From assembly GCA_003141895.1 (NCBI GenBank), contig PLNT01000023.1, forward strand, positions 1 through 64,000: DNA of 64,000 bases, read 5' to 3'. This stretch comes from Bacteroidales bacterium. GTDB taxonomy: Bacteria; Bacteroidota; Bacteroidia; Bacteroidales; VadinHA17. Within the stretch, counting starts at the first letter, position 1, and the number at the start of each line of letters is the position of its first letter. The notes beneath the pieces were generated by a model. That model was not told the origin of the DNA. It did not search any database and saw only the letters and a program-made list of their open reading frames with translations. The translations under genes and the position numbers were made by a program. This document shows, piece after piece, positions 40,818 to 48,893 of the stretch.

Positions 40818-41792
40818 ATGTCTGCTCTTACCGGAATAAAGAGACCTGTTGAGATTGAAATGGCTGAGTTTGAAAAATACTTTAGCCGTACTATGCATAG
40901 CGATATTCCTTTACTGAATATCATTCTGAATTATATTCTCCGGCGCAAGGGCAAGCAGATGAGGCCGCTGCTCGTTTTCCTTACTGCCCGTCTCAATGGC
41001 GAAATTGCCGAATCGACTTATATCGCTGCAACCTGTATCGAGCTTCTTCATACAGCCTCACTTGTTCATGACGATGTGGTCGATGATGCGCATGAAAGAC
41101 GCGGCTCTCTTTCGATTAATGCACTATGGAATTCTAAAATTGCTGTCCTGCTTGGCGATTACCTTCTTTCATCCGGAATGCATATCTGTGTTGAAAAATC
41201 ACGCTATGACATGCTCGAGATTATTTCGGAAGCAGTTAAATCGATGTCAGAGGGAGAATTGCTGCAACTACAGAAGGCCAGAAAATTAAACATAAAGGAA
41301 GAAGATTATTACAAGATCATAATAAGCAAGACAGCAGCCTTACTATCGGCGTGTACTGCCTGCGGAGCAAGATCGGTCACTGACGATGCAGAAACAATTC
41401 AGGTCATGAAAGACTTTGGGGAAAATATCGGTATTGCTTTTCAGATAAGGGATGATATACTTGATTATGAAGGAACAGGATTGACCGGGAAGGCAGTCGG
41501 GAATGATATTAAAGAAAAAAAGATTACTCTTCCCCTGATACACGCCCTTGAACAGTCTGAGAACTCAAAACGAAGACATATTCTCAACATTGTTAAAAGT
41601 AAGAAGAAGAGCCGGTCTGAAATAAATGAAGTGATAAGTTTTGTGACAGACTACGGTGGTCTGGATTATTCTGAGCTGAAAATGAATCAATACAGGGATA
41701 AAGCTCTCGCAATACTCGATTCCTACGGCGAATCCGAAGTAAAAGAATCACTCAAGGAATTTGTTCATTACACAACTTCAAGAAAGAAATAA
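40818..41792 (+). CDS. Polyprenyl diphosphate synthase family protein
   Basis: 324 residues of a trans-prenyltransferase. The first aspartate-rich motif is in HDDVVDDAHERRG, the second in QIRDDILDYEG, and the GKQMRPLLVFL and LLSACTACGA segments fit the family. Product length is set by residues before the first motif (TCIELLHTASLVHDDVVDD). Ala and Ser there favour a long product such as the menaquinone side chain (octaprenyl or similar), which is an inference. It is convergent with the MFS carrier gene with two bases between stops. Confidence 0.9.
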   Translation: MSALTGIKRPVEIEMAEFEKYFSRTMHSDIPLLNIILNYILRRKGKQMRPLLVFLTARLNGEIAESTYIAATCIELLHTASLVHDDVVDDAHERRGSLSINALWNSKIAVLLGDYLLSSGMHICVEKSRYDMLEIISEAVKSMSEGELLQLQKARKLNIKEEDYYKIIISKTAALLSACTACGARSVTDDAETIQVMKDFGENIGIAFQIRDDILDYEGTGLTGKAVGNDIKEKKITLPLIHALEQSENSKRRHILNIVKSKKKSRSEINEVISFVTDYGGLDYSELKMNQYRDKALAILDSYGESEVKESLKEFVHYTTSRKK

Positions 41793-41794
41793 AG

Positions 41795-43078
41795 CTATTC
41801 CGGCTCAAGCCTGATAGTAGCCACCTTTTCAAGATCTTTAACGTAATATCGCGACCCCATCCAGAATAGGAAAGCACCCAACAAAAGAACAAACGGAAGC
41901 ACCGACAACGCAGTTTGGATGTTTGTTAGGTCATAAATTTTACCCATTACAATAGGAGCAGTTGATGCTCCCAGCAGGTTTTGAACTACCACGGCAATTG
42001 CATAGGAAGTTGCTCTAAGACCTGGATGAATTACATCCTGTGTTACTGATGCAGCACCTGAAATGAAGGCAAGTACAAGCACTCCGAAAATCAGAAAAAA
42101 AACATACTGTATAGTCCCTTTAAAAAAGACGAGTGCAAGAAACAATACCACTGCTGATAATAATGAAGAGGTAGCCGGAAACAGAAGTCTGGCATTGTCT
42201 TTTGATTTTCTCCAGAGATCAGTCAAAAAGCCTCCAAGCGGAGCACCTATGAGAGCAAGCACCATCACGGAGCTCGCCATTTTCCCGGCAGTTTCCTGCG
42301 GTACATTTCTCATCTTTTCAAAATATGTCGGCAACCAGGTAAGCATTGAAGTAGTAACAAATACTACAGCTGCCATGCCAAGATAAGTAAGGAGGACAGA
42401 GGGTTTTGTAAGAAACTCCTTTACCATGTCTTTCCTTTCCATTTTTATCCTATTGCTGTTTTTATCATAAAATGAAAGATCAACTGTTTTATAATCCTTT
42501 ACAAAAAGAAAAAGAATGGCTACTATCATTCCGGGAACTGCAACAATACCGAATGCATGCTTCCATCCAAGCTTTGCTGCAATCACTCCTCCCAGAAGTA
42601 CACCTATTGCCGAGCCAAGAGGTATTGAAGCATTCCATAATCCCATCATTCTGGCTCTCCGGTCAACCGGATATAACCCGGATATCATTGCACTCCCTCC
42701 CGGGGCATAACCTGCCTCTCCGACACCTATAAGCATCCGGGCCATGAAAAGCTGAACAAAATTGCCGGTTAAGGCACATAATGCTGTGGCCAGACTCCAC
42801 AATATTGCCATTACTCCTATTGTTTTGGTCCTGCTCCACCGGTCGACCAGTATCGAAATTGGAAAAGTAAGAATCACTATTGCCCAGTATACCGCTGATA
42901 CCAGCAAACCGCTCTGGGTATGTGATATTCCCCAGTCTCGTTCAATTGAGGTAAACATCGATGTCACCACCATTCTGTCGATATAGTCAAACATATATAA
43001 CAGGAACAGCAACATAAAAACATAATTGGAATACCTGAGGGAAAAGAGGTACCCTGTACGGTCCACTTTATTTTTCAT
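41795..43078 (-). CDS. MFS transporter (organic anion / spinster-like)
   Basis: 427 residues with 12 hydrophobic helices. Motif A appears as ILVDRWSRTKTIG after TM2, with FDYIDRMVVT in TM1. RMLIGVGEAGYAPGGSAMISGLYPVDRRARMMGLWN is typical of the spinster/ACS branch, which carries organic anions or sugar acids. The substrate is unknown. It does not share an operon with any catabolic gene. The gap upstream (43079-43382) holds a family A repeat and nothing else clear. Confidence 0.85.
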   Translation of the reverse strand: MKNKVDRTGYLFSLRYSNYVFMLLFLLYMFDYIDRMVVTSMFTSIERDWGISHTQSGLLVSAVYWAIVILTFPISILVDRWSRTKTIGVMAILWSLATALCALTGNFVQLFMARMLIGVGEAGYAPGGSAMISGLYPVDRRARMMGLWNASIPLGSAIGVLLGGVIAAKLGWKHAFGIVAVPGMIVAILFLFVKDYKTVDLSFYDKNSNRIKMERKDMVKEFLTKPSVLLTYLGMAAVVFVTTSMLTWLPTYFEKMRNVPQETAGKMASSVMVLALIGAPLGGFLTDLWRKSKDNARLLFPATSSLLSAVVLFLALVFFKGTIQYVFFLIFGVLVLAFISGAASVTQDVIHPGLRATSYAIAVVVQNLLGASTAPIVMGKIYDLTNIQTALSVLPFVLLLGAFLFWMGSRYYVKDLEKVATIRLEPE

Positions 43079-43169
43079 TCGATTTGAATTTTGTTCAACG
43101 TCAATACCAAGTAAGGAAAAATAAGTGTGAGTAAAAATATTATATGCATTTTTTAAGTCTTTATACTTA

Positions 43170-43290
43170 CACCCCCTCCCGCTTCACGGGGTTCCCCTAA
43201 AGGGGGACAAATTCACGGACTTTAATAGAACTATCTCAAATACGGGGTTTTACTTCCCCATTGGGTAGTACCCGAAGGGCGAGGGGGTTT
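43170..43290. repeat. Family A paired palindromic repeat
   Basis: The left arm holds CCCGcttcaCGGG and CCCCTAAAGGGGG; the right arm holds CCCATTGGG and CCC-gaa-GGG with a GAGGGGGT end. This is the only copy between divergent genes (MFS carrier and CoA-binding protein). Confidence 0.75.
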
Positions 43291-43382
43291 GACAGAATAA
43301 AGCAGGATAAGGCCCAATCATTTAGGCACTTTCAATTATTATTACTATTTTTCATTGTTTAATTTTAAAACTTCCTAAAGCT

Positions 43383-43832
43383 ATGACAACTTTAAGACAA
43401 ATTAATGAATTTCTTGATTCGCAGCCCATTGCCCTGGTGGGGGCATCACGTAATCCTAAAAAATTTGGTTACTCCGTGCTAAAAGAGCTTAAAGAAAAAG
43501 GAATGAAAATTATCCCTGTCAATCCTCAGGCTGATGAAATAATGGGAGAAAAATCTTATCCAAATGTAAAAATGCTCCCTTCTGAAGTGAAGAGCATTAT
43601 TGTAGTAACAAAGAAAGATCAGACAGCTTCAGTTATAAGGGATGCAAAAGAAAAGGGAATAAAAAATATCTGGATTCAGCAGATGGCAGATAGCAAGGAA
43701 GCTCTTGATGAACTTAAAGACTCCGGAATAAATCTTATTAAAGGTGAATGTATACTAATGCATTACAAACCTCACAGTATACATAAATTCCATGGCAGTC
43801 TTAAGAAACTTTTCGGTAGTTTTCCAAAATAA
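43383..43832 (+). CDS. CoA-binding protein (YccU-like)
   Basis: 149 residues of the CoA_binding_2 family with a single Rossmann domain: IALVGASRNPKKFGYSVLKEL (nucleotide loop), MKIIPVNPQADEIMGEKSYPNV, and IWIQQMA...LIKGECILMHY near the end. Members bind CoA but their role is not established. The stop codon overlaps the start of the thioesterase gene by one base, supporting a shared acyl-CoA related role. Confidence 0.9.
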   Translation: MTTLRQINEFLDSQPIALVGASRNPKKFGYSVLKELKEKGMKIIPVNPQADEIMGEKSYPNVKMLPSEVKSIIVVTKKDQTASVIRDAKEKGIKNIWIQQMADSKEALDELKDSGINLIKGECILMHYKPHSIHKFHGSLKKLFGSFPK

Positions 43833-44245
43833 TGGAAGAATCCACTGTCACTTACAATATCAAATTCATTGTCCGCGATTACGAATGTGATCTGCAGGGC
43901 GTGGTCAATAATGCCAATTACCAACATTATCTTGAGCATGCAAGACATGAATTTCTTATCTCTCGCGGAGTTGGATTTGTTCAGCTTCACAATGAAGGTA
44001 TAGATCTGATCGTTACAAAAGTAGAAATCGAATATAAATTCCCTCTCAGAAGCCGTGATGAGTTCATGGTAACTGTCAAGATTCAGAAAGAAGGAAATGC
44101 CAGAATTCTTTTTATTCAGGATATTTTCAGATTACCTGATTTAAAATTAGTTGTCAGGGCCAGAGTGACAGGTATAGCTACGAAAAAAGGGAGACCCGTG
44201 CCTCCGCCAGGAGATCTGGTTCTTAAGCTTGGATTAGAATTCTAA
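43832..44245 (+). CDS. Acyl-CoA thioesterase, 4-hydroxybenzoyl-CoA thioesterase (YbgC-like) family
   Basis: 137 residues with a hotdog fold. The active-site loop DYECDLQGVVNNANYQHYLEHARHEFL carries the Asp-x-x-Gly-V-x-(N/Y)-x-x-Y-x pattern of 4HBT enzymes, with Asp at the N-terminal end of the long helix. It hydrolyses acyl-CoA thioesters; chain preference is unknown. It follows the CoA-binding gene with a one-base overlap. Confidence 0.9.
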   Translation: MEESTVTYNIKFIVRDYECDLQGVVNNANYQHYLEHARHEFLISRGVGFVQLHNEGIDLIVTKVEIEYKFPLRSRDEFMVTVKIQKEGNARILFIQDIFRLPDLKLVVRARVTGIATKKGRPVPPPGDLVLKLGLEF

Positions 44246-44297
44246 ATTTCAACCAGAACAGAATTGTTATGTCTTAATCAGATAAATTGATCCGCAT

Positions 44298-45218
44298 ATG
44301 ATAAAAAGAAAGCTTACACGCAGACAATTCCTTACTGCAACTGTTGCTATCGGAGCTGGTTCTGTTCTACTTGGTAAATCTGCCCTGAGATTCCCTTCTA
44401 AGTCTCCTTTTCTTTCGTCCGATCCGCTTCAGATTGTAACTCTCGGTAAATCGGGGATAAAAACTACGCTTCTGGGAATGGGAACAGGATATAGCGGATA
44501 TAACAGGTCGTCAAATATTACAAGGGAAGGTGTTGCAGAATCAATTATCCATCAGGCATACGAAAAAGGAATTCGTTTTTTCGATTGCGCCGATAGTTAC
44601 GGGACACATCCTTTCACGGCTGCCGCCCTAAAAGACTATCCAAGGGAATCATATACTCTGAGCTCAAAAATATGGGTTGGCCCCGGCGGTATTCCTGAAC
44701 CTGAACGGCCTGATGCTGATGTTGTAGTTGACCGGTTCCGTAAAGAACTCCAAACCGACTATCTTGATATGGTTCAGATACATTGTATGACTGATTCGAA
44801 GTGGACCGACAAACAGAAAAAACAGATGGATATCCTTGAAAATCTGAAAGTAAAGAAAATCATCGGAGCCCATGGAGTATCTGTCCATTCTCTTGAAGCG
44901 ATGGAAGCCGCAGTTGATAATCCATGGATTGATGTAATACATGTCAGAATTAATCCATATGGAGAAGTGATGGATAAAGGTGATGCGAATTCAGTAATTC
45001 CAGTGATCGAAAAACTTCATAAAGCGGGGAAGGGAGTTATCGGGATGAAGCTCATCGGTAACGGGAATTTCAGAGATGACTCTGAAAAAATAAATGCATC
45101 TCTCAAATATGTTCTGGGATTGGGTACTGTAGATATGATAATTGTCGGCTTCGAACGCCCGGAACAGATTGATAATTATCTCGGAAGGATGAAAAGGGCG
45201 CTTGCAGCATCAAAATAA
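44298..45218 (+). CDS. Exported aldo/keto reductase (twin-arginine signal)
   Basis: 306 residues. The N-terminus MIKRKLTRRQFLTATVAIGAGSVLL is a textbook twin-arginine signal (TRRQFL), so the enzyme should be folded in the cytosol and exported. The AKR barrel begins at about 45 (LQIVTLGKSGIKTTLLGMGTG). The catalytic tetrad is visible as Asp and Tyr in FFDCADSYG, Lys in SSKIW and His in MVQIHCMTDS. A family B palindrome lies just downstream. The substrate is unknown. Together with the SMP-30-like protein that follows, a periplasmic sugar or lactone redox step is possible. Confidence 0.87.
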   Translation: MIKRKLTRRQFLTATVAIGAGSVLLGKSALRFPSKSPFLSSDPLQIVTLGKSGIKTTLLGMGTGYSGYNRSSNITREGVAESIIHQAYEKGIRFFDCADSYGTHPFTAAALKDYPRESYTLSSKIWVGPGGIPEPERPDADVVVDRFRKELQTDYLDMVQIHCMTDSKWTDKQKKQMDILENLKVKKIIGAHGVSVHSLEAMEAAVDNPWIDVIHVRINPYGEVMDKGDANSVIPVIEKLHKAGKGVIGMKLIGNGNFRDDSEKINASLKYVLGLGTVDMIIVGFERPEQIDNYLGRMKRALAASK

Positions 45219-45224
45219 TTCCAT

Positions 45225-45252
45225 GTAGGGAACGATCGCGACCGTACCCTAC
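45225..45252. repeat. Family B palindrome
   Basis: GTAGGGAACGATCG / CGACCGTACCCTAC, 28 bp with two mismatches. It lies six bases past the aldo/keto reductase stop codon. It is the closest relative of the copy inside the anti-sigma gene. Confidence 0.75.
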
Positions 45253-45288
45253 AATAATCCCAATTATCTGTTATTAACCTTACCTTAT

Positions 45289-46188
45289 ATGAAACTGAAA
45301 AAATTACTGATTCTGATGCCCCTGTTGGGTATGACTTCAGCTTTTATTCCTAAAAAGGGTCTGGATGAAATAATTAAACCAGGTACCAAACTTGAAAAGC
45401 TGGCAGATGGATTTTCATTTACTGAAGGTCCGGCTTCAGATGCGATGGGGAATGTATATTTCACCGATCAGCCAAACGACAGAATCATGATGTGGAGTAC
45501 TTCAGAGAAACTTTCTACATTCATGCAGCCCTGTGGCCGTTCAAATGGTCTTTCCTTTGACAATAAAGGTAATCTTTGGGCATGTCCAGATCAGAAAAAT
45601 GAGTTATGGTGTATCTCTCCGGATAAAAAGGTTACTGTAATTCCATCAAAATACCAGGATAAACCGTTTGACGGTCCCAATGACCTCTGGAATACACCCG
45701 ATGGCGGCGTTTATTTCACCGATCCATTTTATAAAAGATCGTGGTGGGATCACAGTACTATGCCGCAGGCAATTCAGGCCGTATATTATCTTGCTCCCGA
45801 TCACAAAACAATTACCAGGGTAATAAATGATCTTGATCAGCCCAATGGAATAGTTGGAACTGCTGATGGTAAAACACTTTTTGTAGCTGATATCGCGGGC
45901 AATAAAACCTGGAAATATACTATAAACAAAGATGGTATACTGACCGATAAGAAATTGTTCTGTGAAATGGGATCAGACGGAATGACAATTGACACAATGG
46001 GTAATATTTATCTTACCGGCACCGGTGTACAGGTATTTGATAAAAACGGTCTTTTTTTAGGTAGCATTGCAGTTCCTGAAAACTGGACAGCAAATGTGTG
46101 TTTTGGTGGAAAAAGCATGAAAAGTCTCTTTATCACCGCAAGCAAAGGTTTTTACAGAATCCGGACATTGATAAAAGGGGTTTGTTGA
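45289..46188 (+). CDS. SMP-30/gluconolactonase/LRE family protein, secreted
   Basis: 299 residues. The signal peptide MKLKKLLILMPLLGMTSA is followed by a six-bladed beta-propeller: FSFTEGPASDAMGNVYFTDQ holds the metal-binding Glu, RSNGLSFDNKGNLWACP, FDGPNDLWNTPDGGVYFTDP holds the Asn/Asp ligands, and QPNGIVGTADGKTLFVAD follows. Members hydrolyse sugar lactones or other esters with a divalent metal. The precise substrate is unknown. It lies downstream of the exported aldo/keto reductase, possibly acting on its product. Confidence 0.87.
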   Translation: MKLKKLLILMPLLGMTSAFIPKKGLDEIIKPGTKLEKLADGFSFTEGPASDAMGNVYFTDQPNDRIMMWSTSEKLSTFMQPCGRSNGLSFDNKGNLWACPDQKNELWCISPDKKVTVIPSKYQDKPFDGPNDLWNTPDGGVYFTDPFYKRSWWDHSTMPQAIQAVYYLAPDHKTITRVINDLDQPNGIVGTADGKTLFVADIAGNKTWKYTINKDGILTDKKLFCEMGSDGMTIDTMGNIYLTGTGVQVFDKNGLFLGSIAVPENWTANVCFGGKSMKSLFITASKGFYRIRTLIKGVC

Positions 46189-46315
46189 TATCGTAATTTT
46201 TCGGTTAATAACATTTATCATTTTAACATTTTAGTGCATAAAATTATTCTATTATTGTAGTCTGTTTAGAACCTATACTGAACGTGATTTTATTCTAACA
46301 AAAAAATTGGAGTTT

Positions 46316-46507
46316 ATGGAAGGAACTCGCAGAGCCGATATTAAGCCTGGTATAGACGTTATGGTTGAACTGACTGAACACAAACGGACAGGCCGGCTCA
46401 CGGAAGGAAAAGTAAAAGAAGTTCTTACATCTTCACCGAATCATCCTCACGGTATTAAAGTTATGCTTGAGAATGGTCTTGTAGGCCGTATTAAACAGAT
46501 AATCTGA
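46316..46507 (+). CDS. ywbE: YwbE family protein
   Basis: 63 residues of the DUF2196/YwbE family, present in many Firmicutes and Bacteroidota with unknown function. The family pattern is complete: RADIKPGIDVMVELTEHKRTGRLTEGKVKEVLTSSPNHPHGIKV spans most of it (KTG-, SP-HPHGIKV- and VGR-elements). An in-frame TTG at 46307 is part of the GGAG ribosome binding site region, so the ATG at 46316 is used. Confidence 0.9.
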   Translation: MEGTRRADIKPGIDVMVELTEHKRTGRLTEGKVKEVLTSSPNHPHGIKVMLENGLVGRIKQII

Positions 46508-46550
46508 ATCTGCTTATTAATCGATCAATCAAAAAATTATATAAATTTGA

Positions 46551-46582
46551 CATCCTTGAAAACAATAAAGTTTTCAAGGATG
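46551..46582. repeat. Hairpin with 13-bp perfect arms
   Basis: CATCCTTGAAAAC and GTTTTCAAGGATG around AATAAA, between ywbE and the second phosphofructokinase gene, 31 bases before its ATG. There is no T-tract. It could be a leader structure of the pfk message or a processing site. Confidence 0.65.
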
Positions 46583-46613
46583 ACTTATTGTTAACCATAC
46601 TAATGATAATAAA

Positions 46614-47939
46614 ATGAAATACGAGGATTTTCTTGTAAGCACCCTTGGAAAAGGCAGTGTTATATCCCCACTCAGACATACTCATCGCGCTGAGAATCCT
46701 GTCTATAAATTTGTTGATGACAGTGAAAGGATCTTGTATGATGTTTCCCTCGAAAACTTCAAAAAATGTCATGAAACGGGAGAACTACCTGTCTCTTTCG
46801 AAAAAGCCGGCCCAAAAGAAAATATATATTTTGAACCGGCAAAGACTAAGGTTGCAATTGTCACGTGCGGGGGATTGTGCCCGGGAGTAAATAATGTTAT
46901 ACGTAGTCTTGTCAATGAACTGTATTACAGGTATGGAATAAGCAGGATACTTGGAATACAATATGGCTATGAAGGGTTAATTCCCTCATATAATCATCCT
47001 GCTATTGAACTGACTTCTACAATGGTCAACTATATTCATCTTACCGGCGGTACTTTCCTGGGATCTTCAAGAGGAGATCAGGATGTGGAGAAAATGGTAG
47101 ACACTCTTGAGATACTGAACATTAACATCCTTTTTTGTATTGGCGGAGACGGAACGCTTCGTGGAGCACATGCTATTCATAAAGAAATTGAAAAAAGAAA
47201 ACTTAAAATCTGTGTTGCCGGCATTCCCAAGACTATTGACAATGATCTCGATCTGATCCAGAAATCTTTTGGTTTTGAAACTGCATTTTCGATAGCTAAT
47301 GATGTCATCAGGAATGCCCATAATGAGGCTTCAGGGGCATTCAATGGAATTGCTCTGGTTAAACTGATGGGACGTGATTCAGGTTTTATTGCAGCAAGTG
47401 CGGCATTGGCAATCCAGGAAGTAAATTTTGTTCTGGTTCCGGAAATTACTTTTGATCTTTACGGTCCTAAAGGGTTTCTTAATGTACTTAAAAGTCGACT
47501 TGAAGACCGTCATCATGCTGTTATTGTGGTTGCTGAAGGAACAGGTCAGGAGTTTTTCGATTGTTCAGATAACAATAAAGATCTTTCGGGTAACGTAAAG
47601 TATAAAGACATAGGGGTTTACCTGAAAGATAAAATCTCAGAAGAGTTTAAAAATAATGAGTATCCATATTCTATAAAATATATTGATCCGAGTTATATAA
47701 TCAGAAGTGCTCCGGCAAATGCAAACGATAGCAAATTCTGCAATTTGCTCGCTCAGAATGCGGTTCATGCAGCCCTCTCTGGTAGAACTGACTTTGTAAC
47801 AGGATTCTGGAATAATCAGTTTACCATAATGCCAATTCAGATGGTTGTTGCTAAACGTAAAAAGATTGATGTTGAAGGCGAATTGTGGTGGAATGTCCTT
47901 GAGGCAACCGGTCAGCCAATAAGCATGAAAAACTCCTGA
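46614..47939 (+). CDS. 6-phosphofructokinase, ATP-type signature with Lys
   Basis: 441 residues of the long PFK group. An about 75-residue N-terminal extension precedes KVAIVTCGGLCPGVNNVIR. The donor-selectivity residues are GGDGT (177-181) and PKTIDND (205-211). Gly after GGD with Lys in PKT is the combination of the trypanosomatid-type ATP-dependent enzymes, in contrast to the GGDDT enzyme at 17.2 kb. ATP dependence is therefore inferred. The next gene, a HAD phosphatase, starts one base after its stop codon. Confidence 0.9.
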   Translation: MKYEDFLVSTLGKGSVISPLRHTHRAENPVYKFVDDSERILYDVSLENFKKCHETGELPVSFEKAGPKENIYFEPAKTKVAIVTCGGLCPGVNNVIRSLVNELYYRYGISRILGIQYGYEGLIPSYNHPAIELTSTMVNYIHLTGGTFLGSSRGDQDVEKMVDTLEILNINILFCIGGDGTLRGAHAIHKEIEKRKLKICVAGIPKTIDNDLDLIQKSFGFETAFSIANDVIRNAHNEASGAFNGIALVKLMGRDSGFIAASAALAIQEVNFVLVPEITFDLYGPKGFLNVLKSRLEDRHHAVIVVAEGTGQEFFDCSDNNKDLSGNVKYKDIGVYLKDKISEEFKNNEYPYSIKYIDPSYIIRSAPANANDSKFCNLLAQNAVHAALSGRTDFVTGFWNNQFTIMPIQMVVAKRKKIDVEGELWWNVLEATGQPISMKNS

Positions 47940-47940
47940 T

Positions 47941-48555
47941 ATGATTAAGAATATCGTTTTTGATCTTGGAAATGTCCTGCTAAGCTTCAAGCCTTCAGAA
48001 TATTTTGAAAAGCATAAATATCCTGCAACTATTAAAGCTACAATCCTTGCGGATATTTTCGGAAGTAAGGAATGGCTTATGCTTGATAATGGTGAAATCT
48101 CAACCCAGGAGGCTATAAATGCCATTTCAAAAAGATCTTCTCTTAAAAAGGAAGAAATCGACCATATTTTTAACTTACGTACTGATCTGTTGTTTCCCCT
48201 CGATTCAAACATCAAAGTGCTTCCCGGACTAAAAAAACGAGGTTTTAAGCTATACTATCTCTCAAACTTCCCCTTAGACATTTTTGATGAGGTCAGGTCG
48301 GGTTATTATTTTTTCAAGTATTTCGATGGCGGACTGATTTCAGCTGAAGCGAAAATTTCAAAACCCGATACAAGGATTTATGAAATCCTTTTGAAGAGGT
48401 ATTCACTTTTGCCAGGCGAATGTCTTTTCATAGACGACCTGGAAGCAAATGTGATTTCCGCCCGGACTTTTGGTATGACATGTCTTTTAACAAGAGGGTC
48501 ACTCGAAATTGCAAAAGAGGTTGAGAAGGCATTGAAGAATTCTGCAGGATTATAA
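47941..48555 (+). CDS. HAD family phosphatase (YihX-like)
   Basis: 204 residues of HAD subfamily IA. The nucleophile motif is VFDLGNVLL (Asp8, with Gly in place of the usual second Asp, as in the YihX group). The threonine/serine motif is YLSNF, the lysine is in KISKPDTRIY, and the acidic motif is LFIDDLEANV. YihX hydrolyses alpha-glucose 1-phosphate; a sugar phosphate substrate would suit the tight linkage to phosphofructokinase. A family A repeat follows. Confidence 0.88.
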   Translation: MIKNIVFDLGNVLLSFKPSEYFEKHKYPATIKATILADIFGSKEWLMLDNGEISTQEAINAISKRSSLKKEEIDHIFNLRTDLLFPLDSNIKVLPGLKKRGFKLYYLSNFPLDIFDEVRSGYYFFKYFDGGLISAEAKISKPDTRIYEILLKRYSLLPGECLFIDDLEANVISARTFGMTCLLTRGSLEIAKEVEKALKNSAGL

Positions 48556-48576
48556 ATTCACTCTAATTTTATAAAC

Positions 48577-48728
48577 ACCCCCTTCCCGCTAAAGTGGGAC
48601 TCCCCCTGAAGGGGGAGAAAATTTCTTATTTGATAATATTCTCTTTCTTCTTAATGAAGAGAAATTTTTATACCATTTCGATTTTTCTCCCCCAGTGGGG
48701 AGATGTCAGCGAAGCTGACAGAGGGGTC
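48577..48728. repeat. Family A paired palindromic repeat
   Basis: The left arm at 48577-48624 has CCCGCtaaaGTGGG and TCCCCCTGAAGGGGGA. The right arm at 48688-48728 has CCCCCAGTGGGG and TGTCAGC-gaa-GCTGACA (48704-48720), then AGAGGGGT. It lies between convergent HAD and uvrC genes. The remainder up to 48872 is AT-rich without features. Confidence 0.75.
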
Positions 48729-48872
48729 TACAAAATAGCTTATTATCCTTCAAATATTCCTGTCCTTCGGGCAAGCTCCCCAAAAATATTCAATTCTCGC
48801 TGACTTAAGAGATCAGATAAATTATCTTATTTATCACTATATGAGCGACTTAACATATATTAATTTCGAATA

Positions 48873-48888
48873 TGTTCCACGTGGAAAA
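48873..48888. other. parS-like chromosome partition site
   Basis: TGTTCCACGTGGAAAA differs at one position from the 16-bp palindrome TGTTCCACGTGGAACA, itself within the ParB-binding consensus TGTTNCACGTGNAACA. It lies five bases beyond the uvrC stop codon. Confidence 0.65.
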
Positions 48889-48893
48889 TATAG

